Part shown: piece after piece, positions 40,508-52,326 of the stretch
Numbering within the stretch: position 1 is the first letter of the stretch
Layout of the letters: every line of letters begins with the position of its first letter
DNA from: Methylorubrum salsuginis
Lineage (GTDB): Bacteria > Pseudomonadota > Alphaproteobacteria > Rhizobiales > Beijerinckiaceae
NCBI RefSeq assembly: GCF_900114375.1
Contig: NZ_FOSV01000004.1
Coordinates: forward strand, 1-64,000
Direction: 5' to 3'
DNA: 64,000 nucleotides
Notes under the pieces: generated by a model
Told to the model about the DNA's origin: nothing
Seen by the model: only the letters and a program-made list of their open reading frames with translations
The model's database searches: none
Made by a program: the position numbers and the translations under genes

Positions 40508-43342
40508 GTGTTCGGGCTCCCCCTCACCTTCGCCGCCCCGCTCGCGCTGGCCGCCCTCGTGGCGCTGCCGGCGCTGTGGATCCTGCTGCGGGTCACGCCG
40601 CCGCGCCCCCGCCGCATCAGCTTCCCGCCGCTGGCGCTGATGGCCGACATTCTCCCGAAGCGCGAGACCCCCGCCCGCACCCCGCCCTGGCTGCTGATCC
40701 TGCGGATTCTGGCCGCCGCCTGCCTGATCCTGGCCGTCGCCGGCCCGGTCTGGAATCCGTCCGGCATCGGCGCCGCCTCGGGGCGTACTCCGCTGCTGCT
40801 GATCCTCGACAACGGCTTCACCGCCGCCCACGACTGGCGCGACCGCCTGCGCGCGGCCACCGACGAGGTCGAGGCCGCCGCCCGCGACGGGCGCCCGGTC
40901 GCCCTGGTGGCGAGCGCGGAAGCCGCCGCCCCGTTCGAGGCGCGCCCGCCCGCCGCCGCCCTGGAGCGCCTGCGCGCGATCAAGCCGCGCCCGCACCTCG
41001 CCGACCGCGGCGCGCATCTGCCGTCGATCGGGACTTTCCTGGAGAAGACGCCCGGCGCCTCCATCGTCTGGATCGCCGACGGCGTCCGCGGCGCGGGCGA
41101 TACCGATTTCGCGAAGGCGCTCGCCGAGCTCGCCGCCAAGCAGGGCAGCGCCGTCACCTTGCTCAAGGCCGACCGCCCGCCCGCGCTCGCCATCGAGGGC
41201 GCGCCGCAGCAGCCGGGCGAGAAGCTCACCGCACAGGTGTTGCGCGCTGCGCCGAACGGCCGCGACACCGGTCTCGTGCGGGCGCTCGACCAGAAAGGCC
41301 TGCCGCTCGCCGAGAGCCGCTTCACCCTGGAGCCGGAGGCCCGCGAGACGACCGTGACCTTCGATCTGCCGGTGGAGCTGCGCAACGCCATCGCCCGCTT
41401 GGAGATCGAGGGCGAGGGCTCGGCCGGGGCCGTGGTGCTGATGGACGAGCGCGGCCGGCGCCGCCGGGTCGGCCTCGTCTTCGGCGGCACTCTCGATCAG
41501 GCCCAGCCGCTGCTGGCGCCGACCTACTACCTGGCGAAGGCCCTCTCACCGTTCGCCGACGTGCAGCAGCCCCGCGGCGGGCAGGGCACGTCGGAGGCCA
41601 TCGGGCAGATGCTCGACAATCAGGTCTCGGTGCTGGCGCTCGCCGATGTCGGCGCGCTCGACGAGCGCACGCTGGCCCGCGTGGAACAATTCGTGGACGA
41701 GGGCGGCCTGCTCCTGCGCTTCGCCGGCCCGCGCTTGGCCGCCGGCAACGATCCGCTCGTGCCGGTGCGCCTGCGCCGCGGCGGGCGGTCGCTCGGCGGC
41801 ACGCTCTCCTGGGACCGGCCGAAGACGCTCGCGGCGTTTGCCCCCGAGAGCCCCTTCGCCGGCCTCGTGCCGCCCGCCGATATCGGCATCCGCCGCCAGA
41901 TCCTGGCCGAGCCGGACGGCGATCTTCCGGGCAAGACCTGGGCGGCCCTGCAGGACGGCACGCCGATCGTCACCGCGCAGAAGCGGGGGCAGGGGCTCGT
42001 CGTGCTGTTCCACGTCACCGCCGACACCACGTGGTCGAACCTGCCGCTGTCCGGCCTGTTCGTGGACATGCTGCGCCGGGTCGTCGGCCTCGCCGGCCCC
42101 TCCGCCAAGCTCGCCGAGGGCGACGGGCGCCAAGCCAAGGCGGCCTTGCTCGCCCCGCGCCTGACGCTCGACGGCTTCGGCGCGCTGGGCTCCCCACCCG
42201 CCAGCGCCACCGCGGTCCCGGCCGATTTTTCCGACCGCGCCGGCCCCGAGCATCCGCCGGGCTTCTACGGCGCGGCGGAGGGCGGCATCGCCGTCAACGC
42301 GCTGCGCCCCGGCGACCGGCTCGAACCGCTCGACATCGCGGCACTCTCGGGCGCCCGGATCGGCTCGCTCGCGGGCGCCGAGACGGTGGACCTGCGCGCC
42401 ACCCTGTTCACCCTCGCGCTGCTGCTGCTCGCCCTCGACACCCTGGCGGGCCTCTGGCTCGGCGGCTTTTTGCGCGGCGCCAGTCGCTTGTCGCGTGGGC
42501 GCGCGGCGCCGGCCGCCCTCGTCCTCGCCGCATTCCTGGGCGCGGGACTTCTGGCCGCGCCCTCGCCCGCCTTCGCGCAGGTGCCCGCCGCCAACCGGCC
42601 GAACGGCACGGAATCGGCCCTCAACACCCGCCTCGCCTACGTCGTGACCGGCGATTCCGCGGTCGACACCGCGAGCCGGACCGGTCTCACCGGTCTGACC
42701 CAGATGCTCGCCGCCCGCACCGCCCTGGAGCCCGGCGAGCCCGCGGGTCTCGATCCCGAGAAGGACGAACTGGCCTTCTATCCCCTGATCTACTGGCCGA
42801 TCGTCGCCGGGCGCCCGCAGCCGAGCGAGGCGGCGATCCGCAAGATCGACGCCTTCATGCGCAACGGCGGCACGGTGATCTTCGACACCCGCGACGCCCA
42901 GACCGCCCGCGCCGGCGGCCCGCCGACGCCGGAGACCGCTTATCTCCGCAAGATGCTCGGCACCTTGGAGGTGCCCGAGCTGGAGCCGGTGCCGCCCGAC
43001 CACGTGCTGACCAAGGCGTTCTACCTCGTGGACAGCTTCCCCGGCCGCTACGGCAACGGCCAGACCTGGGTCGAGACCATCCCTCCCGCGGCGGAAGGCG
43101 GCGAGCGCCGCCCGGCGCGGGCCGGCGACGGCGTCACCCCGCTCATCATCACCGGCAACGACCTCGCCGCCGCCTGGGCGGTGGGCCGCAACGGCGAGCC
43201 GCTCTACCCGGTCAACGGCGATCAGCGGCAGCGCGAGATGGCGTTCCGGGGCGGCATCAACATCGTGATCTACACGCTGACCGGGAACTACAAGGCCGAT
43301 CAGGTGCACGTGCCGGCGCTGCTGGAGCGGCTAGGGCAGTGA
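40508..43342 (+). CDS. DUF4159 membrane protein with BatA-type N-terminus
   Basis: A 944-residue protein. The N-terminal region (1-90) with two membrane segments matches the BatA/aerotolerance N-terminal domain (FAAPLALAALVALPALWILL then PRRISFPPLALM). The middle is a large vWA-like and glutamine-amidotransferase-like periplasmic part, followed by two membrane segments near residues 630-700. The C-terminal 240 residues fit DUF4159 (NTRLAYVVTGDSAVD, ELAFYPLIYWPI, GGTVIFDTRD). Together with MoxR and DUF58 it would form an envelope-linked complex. It starts 13 bases after the DUF58 gene. Confidence 0.9.
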   Translation: MFGLPLTFAAPLALAALVALPALWILLRVTPPRPRRISFPPLALMADILPKRETPARTPPWLLILRILAAACLILAVAGPVWNPSGIGAASGRTPLLLILDNGFTAAHDWRDRLRAATDEVEAAARDGRPVALVASAEAAAPFEARPPAAALERLRAIKPRPHLADRGAHLPSIGTFLEKTPGASIVWIADGVRGAGDTDFAKALAELAAKQGSAVTLLKADRPPALAIEGAPQQPGEKLTAQVLRAAPNGRDTGLVRALDQKGLPLAESRFTLEPEARETTVTFDLPVELRNAIARLEIEGEGSAGAVVLMDERGRRRRVGLVFGGTLDQAQPLLAPTYYLAKALSPFADVQQPRGGQGTSEAIGQMLDNQVSVLALADVGALDERTLARVEQFVDEGGLLLRFAGPRLAAGNDPLVPVRLRRGGRSLGGTLSWDRPKTLAAFAPESPFAGLVPPADIGIRRQILAEPDGDLPGKTWAALQDGTPIVTAQKRGQGLVVLFHVTADTTWSNLPLSGLFVDMLRRVVGLAGPSAKLAEGDGRQAKAALLAPRLTLDGFGALGSPPASATAVPADFSDRAGPEHPPGFYGAAEGGIAVNALRPGDRLEPLDIAALSGARIGSLAGAETVDLRATLFTLALLLLALDTLAGLWLGGFLRGASRLSRGRAAPAALVLAAFLGAGLLAAPSPAFAQVPAANRPNGTESALNTRLAYVVTGDSAVDTASRTGLTGLTQMLAARTALEPGEPAGLDPEKDELAFYPLIYWPIVAGRPQPSEAAIRKIDAFMRNGGTVIFDTRDAQTARAGGPPTPETAYLRKMLGTLEVPELEPVPPDHVLTKAFYLVDSFPGRYGNGQTWVETIPPAAEGGERRPARAGDGVTPLIITGNDLAAAWAVGRNGEPLYPVNGDQRQREMAFRGGINIVIYTLTGNYKADQVHVPALLERLGQ

Positions 43343-43625
43343 TTTCTTTGGGACAGACGCGCCGCGCCCCTAACCCTTCCCCCTCTGCGGGGGAGGGTGG
43401 CCCCCGAAGGGGGGCGGGTGAGGGGAGCCCGGCTTCCGGAGATGGCCGGTCGACGGCGGCCAAGCGGGATCGTCGCGCTGCCCTCTCCCGTCCGCTCCGC
43501 GGACACCCTCCCCCCAACCCAAGTCGGGCTTGCCCGACTTTGGCACCTTGGATGCGGATGTCGGGCAAGCCCGACATCCGTTGGGGGGAGGGTTCTTTTG
43601 TGCTTCATCCTGAAGGCCTCACCTC
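43343..43625 (+). repeat. Repeat-rich spacer inside the MoxR operon
   Basis: The 283-base gap holds a CCCTCTGCGGGGGAGGG-type palindrome (about 43380-43397) and a large nested inverted repeat at 43505-43593. The outer arms of that repeat, ACCCTCCCCCCAAC and GTTGGGGGGAGGGT, enclose two smaller GTCGGGC/GCCCGAC hairpins, and TCTTTTG follows. The latter may attenuate transcription into the last gene of the operon. No open frame of note is seen. Confidence 0.65.
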
Positions 43626-45716
43626 ATGCTGAGCCTCAGCTTCACCCCCCTGGTCCCCTGGCCGGTGCTCGCCGGATTCGGCGTGCTCGCCGCGGTCCTC
43701 GTCGTCGTCGCGATCTTGGCCCGCGGGCGCACCGCGCTTCTGCGCGCCGTCGCGCTCGCCCTGGTGATCGCCGCGCTCGCCAACCCCTCCCTGGTGCGCG
43801 AGGATCGCGACCCGGTGAAGGACGTGGCCGCCATCGTCGTGGACCGCTCCGGCTCGCAGACGCTCGGCGAGCGCCCGGCCATGACCGACGCGGTCAAGGC
43901 CGAGCTGGAGCGCCGCTTCGGCTCGCTCACCAACATCGAGCCGCGCTTCATCGAGGTCGGCGACGCGCAGGGCTCTGAGGGCGACGACGGCACCAAGCTG
44001 TTCACCGCGCTGACCCAGGCGCTCGCCGACGTGCCGGCCGAGCGGGTGGCGGGCGTCGTCATGCTCACCGACGGCGTGGTGCACGACATCCCGGCCTCGC
44101 TGGAGACGCTCGGTTTCAAGGCGCCGCTGCACGTCCTCGTCACCGGGCGGCCCGACGAGCGCGACCGCCAGATCCGCATGCTGGAAGCCCCCCGCTTCGG
44201 CATCGTCGGCAAGGACGTGACCATCCGCGCCGAGGTGATGGAGCGCGGCGGCACCGGCACCGCGACCGTCAGCGTGCGTCGCGACGGCGAGGAGATCGAC
44301 CGGCAGAGCATCGCGACCGGCACGCCGTTCTCGCTGACGACGCATATCGAGCATGGCGGCCCGAACGTGGTCGAGATCGAGGTCGAGCCGCTGCCGGGCG
44401 AGCTGACGACCGTCAACAACCGCGCGGTGCTCCCCATCGAGGGCATCCGCGAGAAGCTCAGGGTGCTGCTGGTCTCCGGCGAGCCGCACCAGGGCGAGCG
44501 CACCTGGCGCAACCTGCTGAAGTCGGACGCGAGCGTCGATCTCGTCCACTTCACGATCCTGCGCCCGCCGGAGAAGCAGGACGGCACGCCGATCTCGGAG
44601 CTGTCGCTGATCGCCTTCCCGACCCGCGAGCTGTTCGTCCAGAAGATCAAGGATTTCGACCTGATCATCTTCGACCGCTACGCCAACCAGAGCGTGCTGC
44701 CGTCGGCCTATTTCGACAACATCGTCCGCTACGTCCGCGAGGGCGGCGCGCTGCTGATCGCCGCCGGCCCCGAATTCGCCGGCCCGGCGAGCCTCGCCCG
44801 CACACGGCTCTCCGCGGTGCTGCCGGGCGACCCGTCGATGAAGGTGGTCGAGCAGCCCTACAAGGCCGCGCTGACCGACACCGGCCAGCGCCATCCGGTC
44901 ACCCGCGCGCTGCCCGGCTCGGAATCGAACCCGCCGGCCTGGGGCGACTGGCTGCGCATCGTCTCGGCCCAGACCCGCGCGGGCGTCCAGCCGATTATGT
45001 CCGGCGCCAACGGCCTGCCGCTGTTGGCGCTCTCACGCGAGGACAAGGGCCGCGTCGCCCTGATGCTGTCGGATCAGGCCTGGCTTTGGGCCCGCGGCTA
45101 CCAGCAGGGCGGCCCGTATCTCGATCTGCTGCGGCGGCTGGCCCACTGGCTGATGAAGGAACCGGCCCTCGAAGAGGAGGCGCTGCGGGCGCAGACGACG
45201 GGCCGGGGCCGCGAGGTCCGCGTCGAGCGCCAGACCATGGCGGAAGAAGCCGGCCCCGTCACGATCACCGGCCCGACCGGCAAGGAGCGCACGCTGACGC
45301 TCACCAAGTCCGAGCCCGGCCTGTTCAGCGCCACGTTCGAGGCCGAGAGCCTCGGCCTGCACACGTTGCGCTCGGGCAACCTCGTGGCCTTCGTCAGCGT
45401 CGGCCCGGCCAACCCGCGCGAACTCGCCGACGTGTTCAGCGACACCGAGCGCCTCAAGGGCGTAGCCGAGGCCTCCGGCGGCACCATCCGCCGCGTGGCG
45501 GCCGCAGGCGGCGGCCTCGACGTGCCGCGCCTCCAGATCACCCGCGGCGGGCGCTTGGGCGGCGCCGACTGGATCGGCTTCCGCCCGAGCGACAGCGCCA
45601 CGATCCGCGGCGTCGAGGTCTATCCGCTGGGCATCGGCCTGTGGGCGCTCGCCGCGCTCGCGGCGGCCGTGCTGGCGATGTGGCTGGTGGAGGGACGCAG
45701 GGGGCGGGCGGCGTAG
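43626..45716 (+). CDS. Large membrane vWA-type protein, last gene of the MoxR operon
   Basis: A 696-residue protein with two N-terminal transmembrane segments (about 8-30 and 36-54), a periplasmic vWA-like region starting IVVDRSGSQ (D-x-S-x-S), a glutamine-amidotransferase-like domain (region around VLLVSGEPHQGERTWRNLL and GGALLIAAGPEF), and one C-terminal membrane helix. It completes the MoxR set. The 283-base spacer before it is much longer than the 13-base gaps in the rest of the operon, so its expression may be adjusted separately. Confidence 0.87.
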   Translation: MLSLSFTPLVPWPVLAGFGVLAAVLVVVAILARGRTALLRAVALALVIAALANPSLVREDRDPVKDVAAIVVDRSGSQTLGERPAMTDAVKAELERRFGSLTNIEPRFIEVGDAQGSEGDDGTKLFTALTQALADVPAERVAGVVMLTDGVVHDIPASLETLGFKAPLHVLVTGRPDERDRQIRMLEAPRFGIVGKDVTIRAEVMERGGTGTATVSVRRDGEEIDRQSIATGTPFSLTTHIEHGGPNVVEIEVEPLPGELTTVNNRAVLPIEGIREKLRVLLVSGEPHQGERTWRNLLKSDASVDLVHFTILRPPEKQDGTPISELSLIAFPTRELFVQKIKDFDLIIFDRYANQSVLPSAYFDNIVRYVREGGALLIAAGPEFAGPASLARTRLSAVLPGDPSMKVVEQPYKAALTDTGQRHPVTRALPGSESNPPAWGDWLRIVSAQTRAGVQPIMSGANGLPLLALSREDKGRVALMLSDQAWLWARGYQQGGPYLDLLRRLAHWLMKEPALEEEALRAQTTGRGREVRVERQTMAEEAGPVTITGPTGKERTLTLTKSEPGLFSATFEAESLGLHTLRSGNLVAFVSVGPANPRELADVFSDTERLKGVAEASGGTIRRVAAAGGGLDVPRLQITRGGRLGGADWIGFRPSDSATIRGVEVYPLGIGLWALAALAAAVLAMWLVEGRRGRAA

Positions 45717-45833
45717 CCTCCGGCTCAAAGGCCGCGCGGCGATGTCTCCCGAAAGCCAACCTCCCGGCTTATCGGCCAATTGTCCGTGAGCGGGAGTTAC
45801 ACGGGGGCCTCTCACCTGTGTAAATCCGGCCGC

Positions 45834-49130
<3,297 letters not shown>

Positions 49131-49289
49131 TCGATCCGAAGCGGCCTCGCGCGATCTCGATCCGGCCGCGGGGCCGAGATGGGATCGGTGGGACTTCCGG
49201 ACCTGGGCTGTCGGGGGCCTCGCGCTACATTCGGAGTGCAACGTGATGCCGCGGAACCGTTGCCCGTTGCGCGGGCGATCATCGCGCCT
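49131..49289. other. Start of intergenic region after the hybrid kinase
   Basis: This is the first part of a 517-base gap (49131-49647). No gene is recognised. The rest of the gap holds a palindromic repeat (49290-49322) and the 106-bp four-hairpin element (49501-49606). Between those two, 49323-49500, nothing was found. Confidence 0.4.
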
Positions 49290-49322
49290 CGTCCCGAAAG
49301 GGGGTTTCCGGCTTTCGGGACG
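49290..49322. repeat. Dispersed palindromic repeat, copy 3
   Basis: Perfect 11-base arms CGTCCCGAAAG and CTTTCGGGACG flank an 11-base loop. The core is the one shared with the copies near metX, the nucleotidase gene and 63167. Confidence 0.75.
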
Positions 49323-49500
49323 ATCCGGCGCGATCCGCTGGCCAAACAGACTGGTGTTCGTTTCGAGATGGTCGGGAAGTTTAGGGAAATGAACGGCCCG
49401 CTCCGTGTCACGAAGGTCGGCACGCCGCCGATCTTCCGGAATGCCTCCGGGGCTGCCGGCATCGACTTCCTTCCCGAGCGTGGCGGCGGCTCATACCGAT

Positions 49501-49606
49501 CGGCGATGATCCTGACGCATCGCCGATTGCCCCCGCGACGGCGGGGCGGCGGGCGTCCGCCGGACGCACGCAACAGGACCCTCGGTCCTGTTGCGTGCCG
49601 CTTGGT
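49501..49606 (+). repeat. 106-bp four-hairpin element, copy 1
   Basis: The element is almost entirely base-paired as four consecutive stem-loops: GGCGATG/CATCGCC, CCCCGC/GCGGGG, GCGTCC/GGACGC and a 12-bp stem CGCAACAGGACC/GGTCCTGTTGCG, ending GCCGCTTGGT. A near-identical inverted copy is at 54082-54187. The two copies differ in the last stem at one pair by a compensating change (C-G against G-C). Confidence 0.8.
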
Positions 49607-49647
49607 ATCGGACATTCGGCTCCGCAACCGCCCCGATTGCACGCGCG

Positions 49648-50031
49648 ATGGGCATTGAAGCGGTGGCCGTGAACGAGCCGAGATCGGATCGGCCCCGGCC
49701 GGATGCGGACCTGCGCACCACGCCGGCCTTGATCGTGGCTGCCATACGCGACGCCGGCACGCAGTTCGCCGACCTGCTCCGGCTGGCCAGGATCGAGGTT
49801 CGCGGCAACCTGCGGGCCGTCGCCACGCTCGCGGTGCTGTTCGGCGGCGCGCTGCTGCTCGTCCTCGTCTCGCTGGTTCTGTTGCTGATCGCGCTGCGGG
49901 ACGCCATCGCGGTGCTGACCGGCTCCGACATCCTGGCCGGAGCGATCGTGGCGCTGCCCTTCCTGTCTGCCACGGCGATCCTGCTGCGGCTCGGCTTTCG
50001 GAGGATGGGCCTGCGATCGGTCGGGGCGTAG
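49648..50031 (+). CDS. YqjE-like two-helix membrane protein
   Basis: A 127-residue protein: a charged N-terminal part, an amphipathic helix (AAIRDAGTQFADLLRLARIEVRG split around residue 40) and two transmembrane segments (about 52-77 and 86-110), then a basic C-terminus. The topology is that of YqjE/holin-superfamily III proteins, as at 14294-14704. ATG 49648 is chosen; GTG 49669 is an alternative. It begins 41 bases after the four-hairpin element. Confidence 0.72.
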   Translation: MGIEAVAVNEPRSDRPRPDADLRTTPALIVAAIRDAGTQFADLLRLARIEVRGNLRAVATLAVLFGGALLLVLVSLVLLLIALRDAIAVLTGSDILAGAIVALPFLSATAILLRLGFRRMGLRSVGA

Positions 50032-50111
50032 GCGCGGCTGGGATCGGCACGGCTCATCGGTCCGTGCCGAACCTGTCGGCCCGACACCGGGTTGGCCGAG
50101 GGGAGGTTCCC

Positions 50112-50282
50112 ATGACCAATACGACGAAGCAGACGGACGATCGCAAGCCGCCCCAGACCGAGGCGCCGGACCGCCCGCGCCTGACCCCGCAGGGGCACAG
50201 CTCCGGCACGGCCTCGGGCGAGGACGGCACGGATCCGCAGGGCGGCGCCAAGGAAGGCCAGGGCGACAAGGCCGAGGGATAG
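50112..50282 (+). CDS. Small hydrophilic disordered protein
   Basis: A 56-residue protein rich in Thr, Gly, Asp, Lys and Gln (MTNTTKQTDDRKPPQTEA and onwards), with no hydrophobic segment. It has an excellent ribosome-binding site (GGGAGG, five bases spacing), which makes translation likely. The composition resembles desiccation- or stress-protective small proteins, but that is only an analogy. A CGAAC-N17-GGTT sequence just upstream is a weak EcfG-like match. Confidence 0.6.
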   Translation: MTNTTKQTDDRKPPQTEAPDRPRLTPQGHSSGTASGEDGTDPQGGAKEGQGDKAEG

Positions 50283-50409
50283 GGTCCATGGGTCCGGTCA
50301 CGGGGCCGGACGTGGGGAGGCGGACCTTCACGATGGACGAGACGAGGAGGGCCGGGCCATAGTTTCGACAGGCGAGGTCGCCCAACTTCCTCCGGATCTC
50401 GCCGAGAAG

Positions 50410-51078
50410 GTGCTCGGCAGCTTCTCCGAGGTGCCGCCCAGGATCGCGCGGCCCGCCGGACGGCTCACCCTGTTCAACGAAGGGGGCGGCCGGACGCCGA
50501 TCTTCTGGTGCTTCAACCATTACGCGGAGCCGGTTCTGCTCGCCGCCCGCCTCGGGGCCGACCAGCCGCTCTACGCGATGCACTCGTTCCAGGGCATCCT
50601 CGTCGAGGGTGACGAGAAGCGGCGCCACGGGCCGGCGCTCGCCCGGCTCTACGCGGAGGAGATCCGGGCGATCACGGGGAGCGCGCCGATCCTGATCGGC
50701 GGGAATTGCCAGTCCGCCCCCATCATCGAGATCGCCGCGCGCACGATCGCGGCGGGCCGCGCACGGCCGCCGCTGCTGACGATGCTGGAGAGCGAGCCCG
50801 CGCGGACCTATGACGGGCCCCTGCTGATGCTGTTCGGTGACCGCAGCGAACGCTACAACCCCTTCCTCAGGCGGGGTGACCCCGTCGCCCGCTGGCGGAG
50901 CCGACACCCCGAATTCGCCTGGGGGATCGTACGCGGCGCGCACGGCACCTATTTCCGGGAACCCGGCGTCGGCGACCTGGCCGGCTTCCTGCGCCGCGCC
51001 GTCGATGCGATGGAGCGAATGGATCGGCTCGGCAACGGGGTGCTGCGCCTGGACGACCTGGACCCGGACCCGGCGTGA
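50410..51078 (+). CDS. Free-standing alpha/beta-hydrolase thioesterase with Cys nucleophile
   Basis: A 222-residue protein resembling the thioesterase domains that end nonribosomal peptide synthetases (IFWCFNHYAEPVLLAARLG, then DQPLYAMHS). The nucleophile elbow, normally G-x-S-x-G, reads GGNCQS with Cys at residue 100; D144 (FGDRSE) and H178 (GAHGTYF) complete a plausible triad. Cys-type thioesterases are known from beta-lactone and beta-lactam synthetases (ObiF, SulM). It is related to the thioesterase domain of the large protein at 56330-59683, with the same Cys. The start is GTG 50410; the frame remains open upstream without a start codon, so a lost N-terminal part cannot be excluded. Confidence 0.72.
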   Translation: MLGSFSEVPPRIARPAGRLTLFNEGGGRTPIFWCFNHYAEPVLLAARLGADQPLYAMHSFQGILVEGDEKRRHGPALARLYAEEIRAITGSAPILIGGNCQSAPIIEIAARTIAAGRARPPLLTMLESEPARTYDGPLLMLFGDRSERYNPFLRRGDPVARWRSRHPEFAWGIVRGAHGTYFREPGVGDLAGFLRRAVDAMERMDRLGNGVLRLDDLDPDPA

Positions 51079-51130
51079 GCGTGCCCGGTCCGTTGGGCGG
51101 CCCCTTCGGCGACTGCACCGGACGGCTCGG

Positions 51131-52204
51131 CTACTTGTCCGGACGCGCCGCGCCCTGCAGAAAGGCGATGATCCGCGCCCCCACGTCCTGCGGCGCGCCG
51201 CTCCACGGATAGAGAAAATCGGCGATCCCCGGCGAACTGTTGATCTCCAGCACCCAGTGGTTCCCATCGGCGGCCGGGCGGTCGCGCTCGGTCACTATCA
51301 TGTCGACGGCGCCGACCCGCAGCCGCGGGAAGGCGCGGCAGGCCTGCACCGCCACCGCGACGTAGGACGGATCGGTGCCGATCCGGCCGTCGAGGGAATC
51401 GGCGCCCCGCGTCAGGTTGGAGACGATGCCGAGGCGCACCCAGGCGCCGGACTCCGGCACGGATTCCAGGGTGAGGGCCTGCGCCGCCAGGGCGCGGTGC
51501 AGTTCGGCGTCGCGCCGGATCGGCCCGTGGGTCGCCAGGCCCGGCAGGGCCCGCCGCTCGTTGCGCCGCTCGATCAGCGCCGCGACCGTGGAGCGGCCGT
51601 CGCCCGCCGCCCCCGGTGCGCGATGGAGCTTCACCGCGACGCAATCCGGCGCGACGTAGAACAGGCGCAGCACCTCGCCCGGCAGCGCGCGCTCGACCAG
51701 CACGCCGCCCGCGATGCGCCGCGCCTTGCGGAAGGCCGCGCCCCATTCGGGCGGCGCGGCGCGCCCGATCGAGACGTATTGCCCGGCCCAGCCGCGATTG
51801 GGCTTGATGCAGACTGGACCGCCCAGCGCAGCGGCATAGGCGACGGCGTCGGCCTCCGCGTCCTCGGCGAACAGCCGCCCCTCCGGAACCGAGATGCCGG
51901 CCGCTGCCAGGATCGCCTTGGTCCGCTCCTTGTCGGTGGTGCGCGCGGCATCGGCGCCGTTGACGTGGCGGCCGAAGGGCCTGTCCGGATCGTCGTGGGC
52001 GTGCAGCAGGACGCCCTGCCGATAGAGGAAGCGTCGGCCATCGACATGCAGGCGCAGCCACGCCTCCGGCACGCCGCGCCTCGCGCCCACGACGATGTCG
52101 GTCTCGACACCCCCTCGCCGCGCGGCGAGGCACAGAGCCGCGGCATCGGGGCCGATATCGTCGTGCCGGTTGGCGAGCGCCGCATCGGGATCGGGGAGCT
52201 TCAT
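51131..52204 (-). CDS. ATP-grasp ligase resembling cyanophycin-synthetase/RimK type
   Basis: A 357-residue ATP-grasp protein. The segment ARTTDKERTKAILAAAGISV followed by PEGRLF and GGPVCIKPNRGWAGQYVSIG is the ATP-binding core typical of cyanophycin synthetase-like enzymes, and VLEINSSPGIADF near the C-terminus holds the Glu and Asn that bind magnesium. Such enzymes form an amide bond through an acyl-phosphate. The acceptor and donor are unknown. It is divergent from a second ATP-grasp gene and lies between a thioesterase and an acyl carrier protein gene, which suggests amide formation on a carrier-bound or released product. Confidence 0.82.
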   Translation of the reverse strand: MKLPDPDAALANRHDDIGPDAAALCLAARRGGVETDIVVGARRGVPEAWLRLHVDGRRFLYRQGVLLHAHDDPDRPFGRHVNGADAARTTDKERTKAILAAAGISVPEGRLFAEDAEADAVAYAAALGGPVCIKPNRGWAGQYVSIGRAAPPEWGAAFRKARRIAGGVLVERALPGEVLRLFYVAPDCVAVKLHRAPGAAGDGRSTVAALIERRNERRALPGLATHGPIRRDAELHRALAAQALTLESVPESGAWVRLGIVSNLTRGADSLDGRIGTDPSYVAVAVQACRAFPRLRVGAVDMIVTERDRPAADGNHWVLEINSSPGIADFLYPWSGAPQDVGARIIAFLQGAARPDK

Positions 52205-52237
52205 GGCGCCGTCCAAGGAATCCCGCCTGCACGACAG

Positions 52238-52262
52238 GGAATGCGGTCGGGCCAGGGGCGTT
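52238..52262 (+). promoter_or_regulatory. Possible EcfG-type promoter before the YheC/D-like gene
   Basis: GGAAT, 16 bases, CGTT on the plus strand, one mismatch from the EcfG consensus, 65 bases upstream of the ATG at 52327, in the 122-base divergent region between the two ATP-grasp genes. Confidence 0.35.
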
Positions 52263-52326
52263 CTATCCCGGTCAGACGGCAGACTCGTGGCGCTCCGACC
52301 GGGCACCCCGCCATCCGGTCGGCGAC

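Noticed and set aside
40576..43632. Alternative plus-strand frame of 1018 codons inside the DUF4159 gene
   Set aside because: The product is Arg/Pro/Ala-rich out-of-frame translation; the frame 40508-43342 has the domains and normal composition.
49591..49647. Longer N-terminus for the YqjE-like protein at 49648
   Set aside because: The extension would be encoded by the last hairpin of the 106-bp element, which is repeated elsewhere as non-coding DNA.
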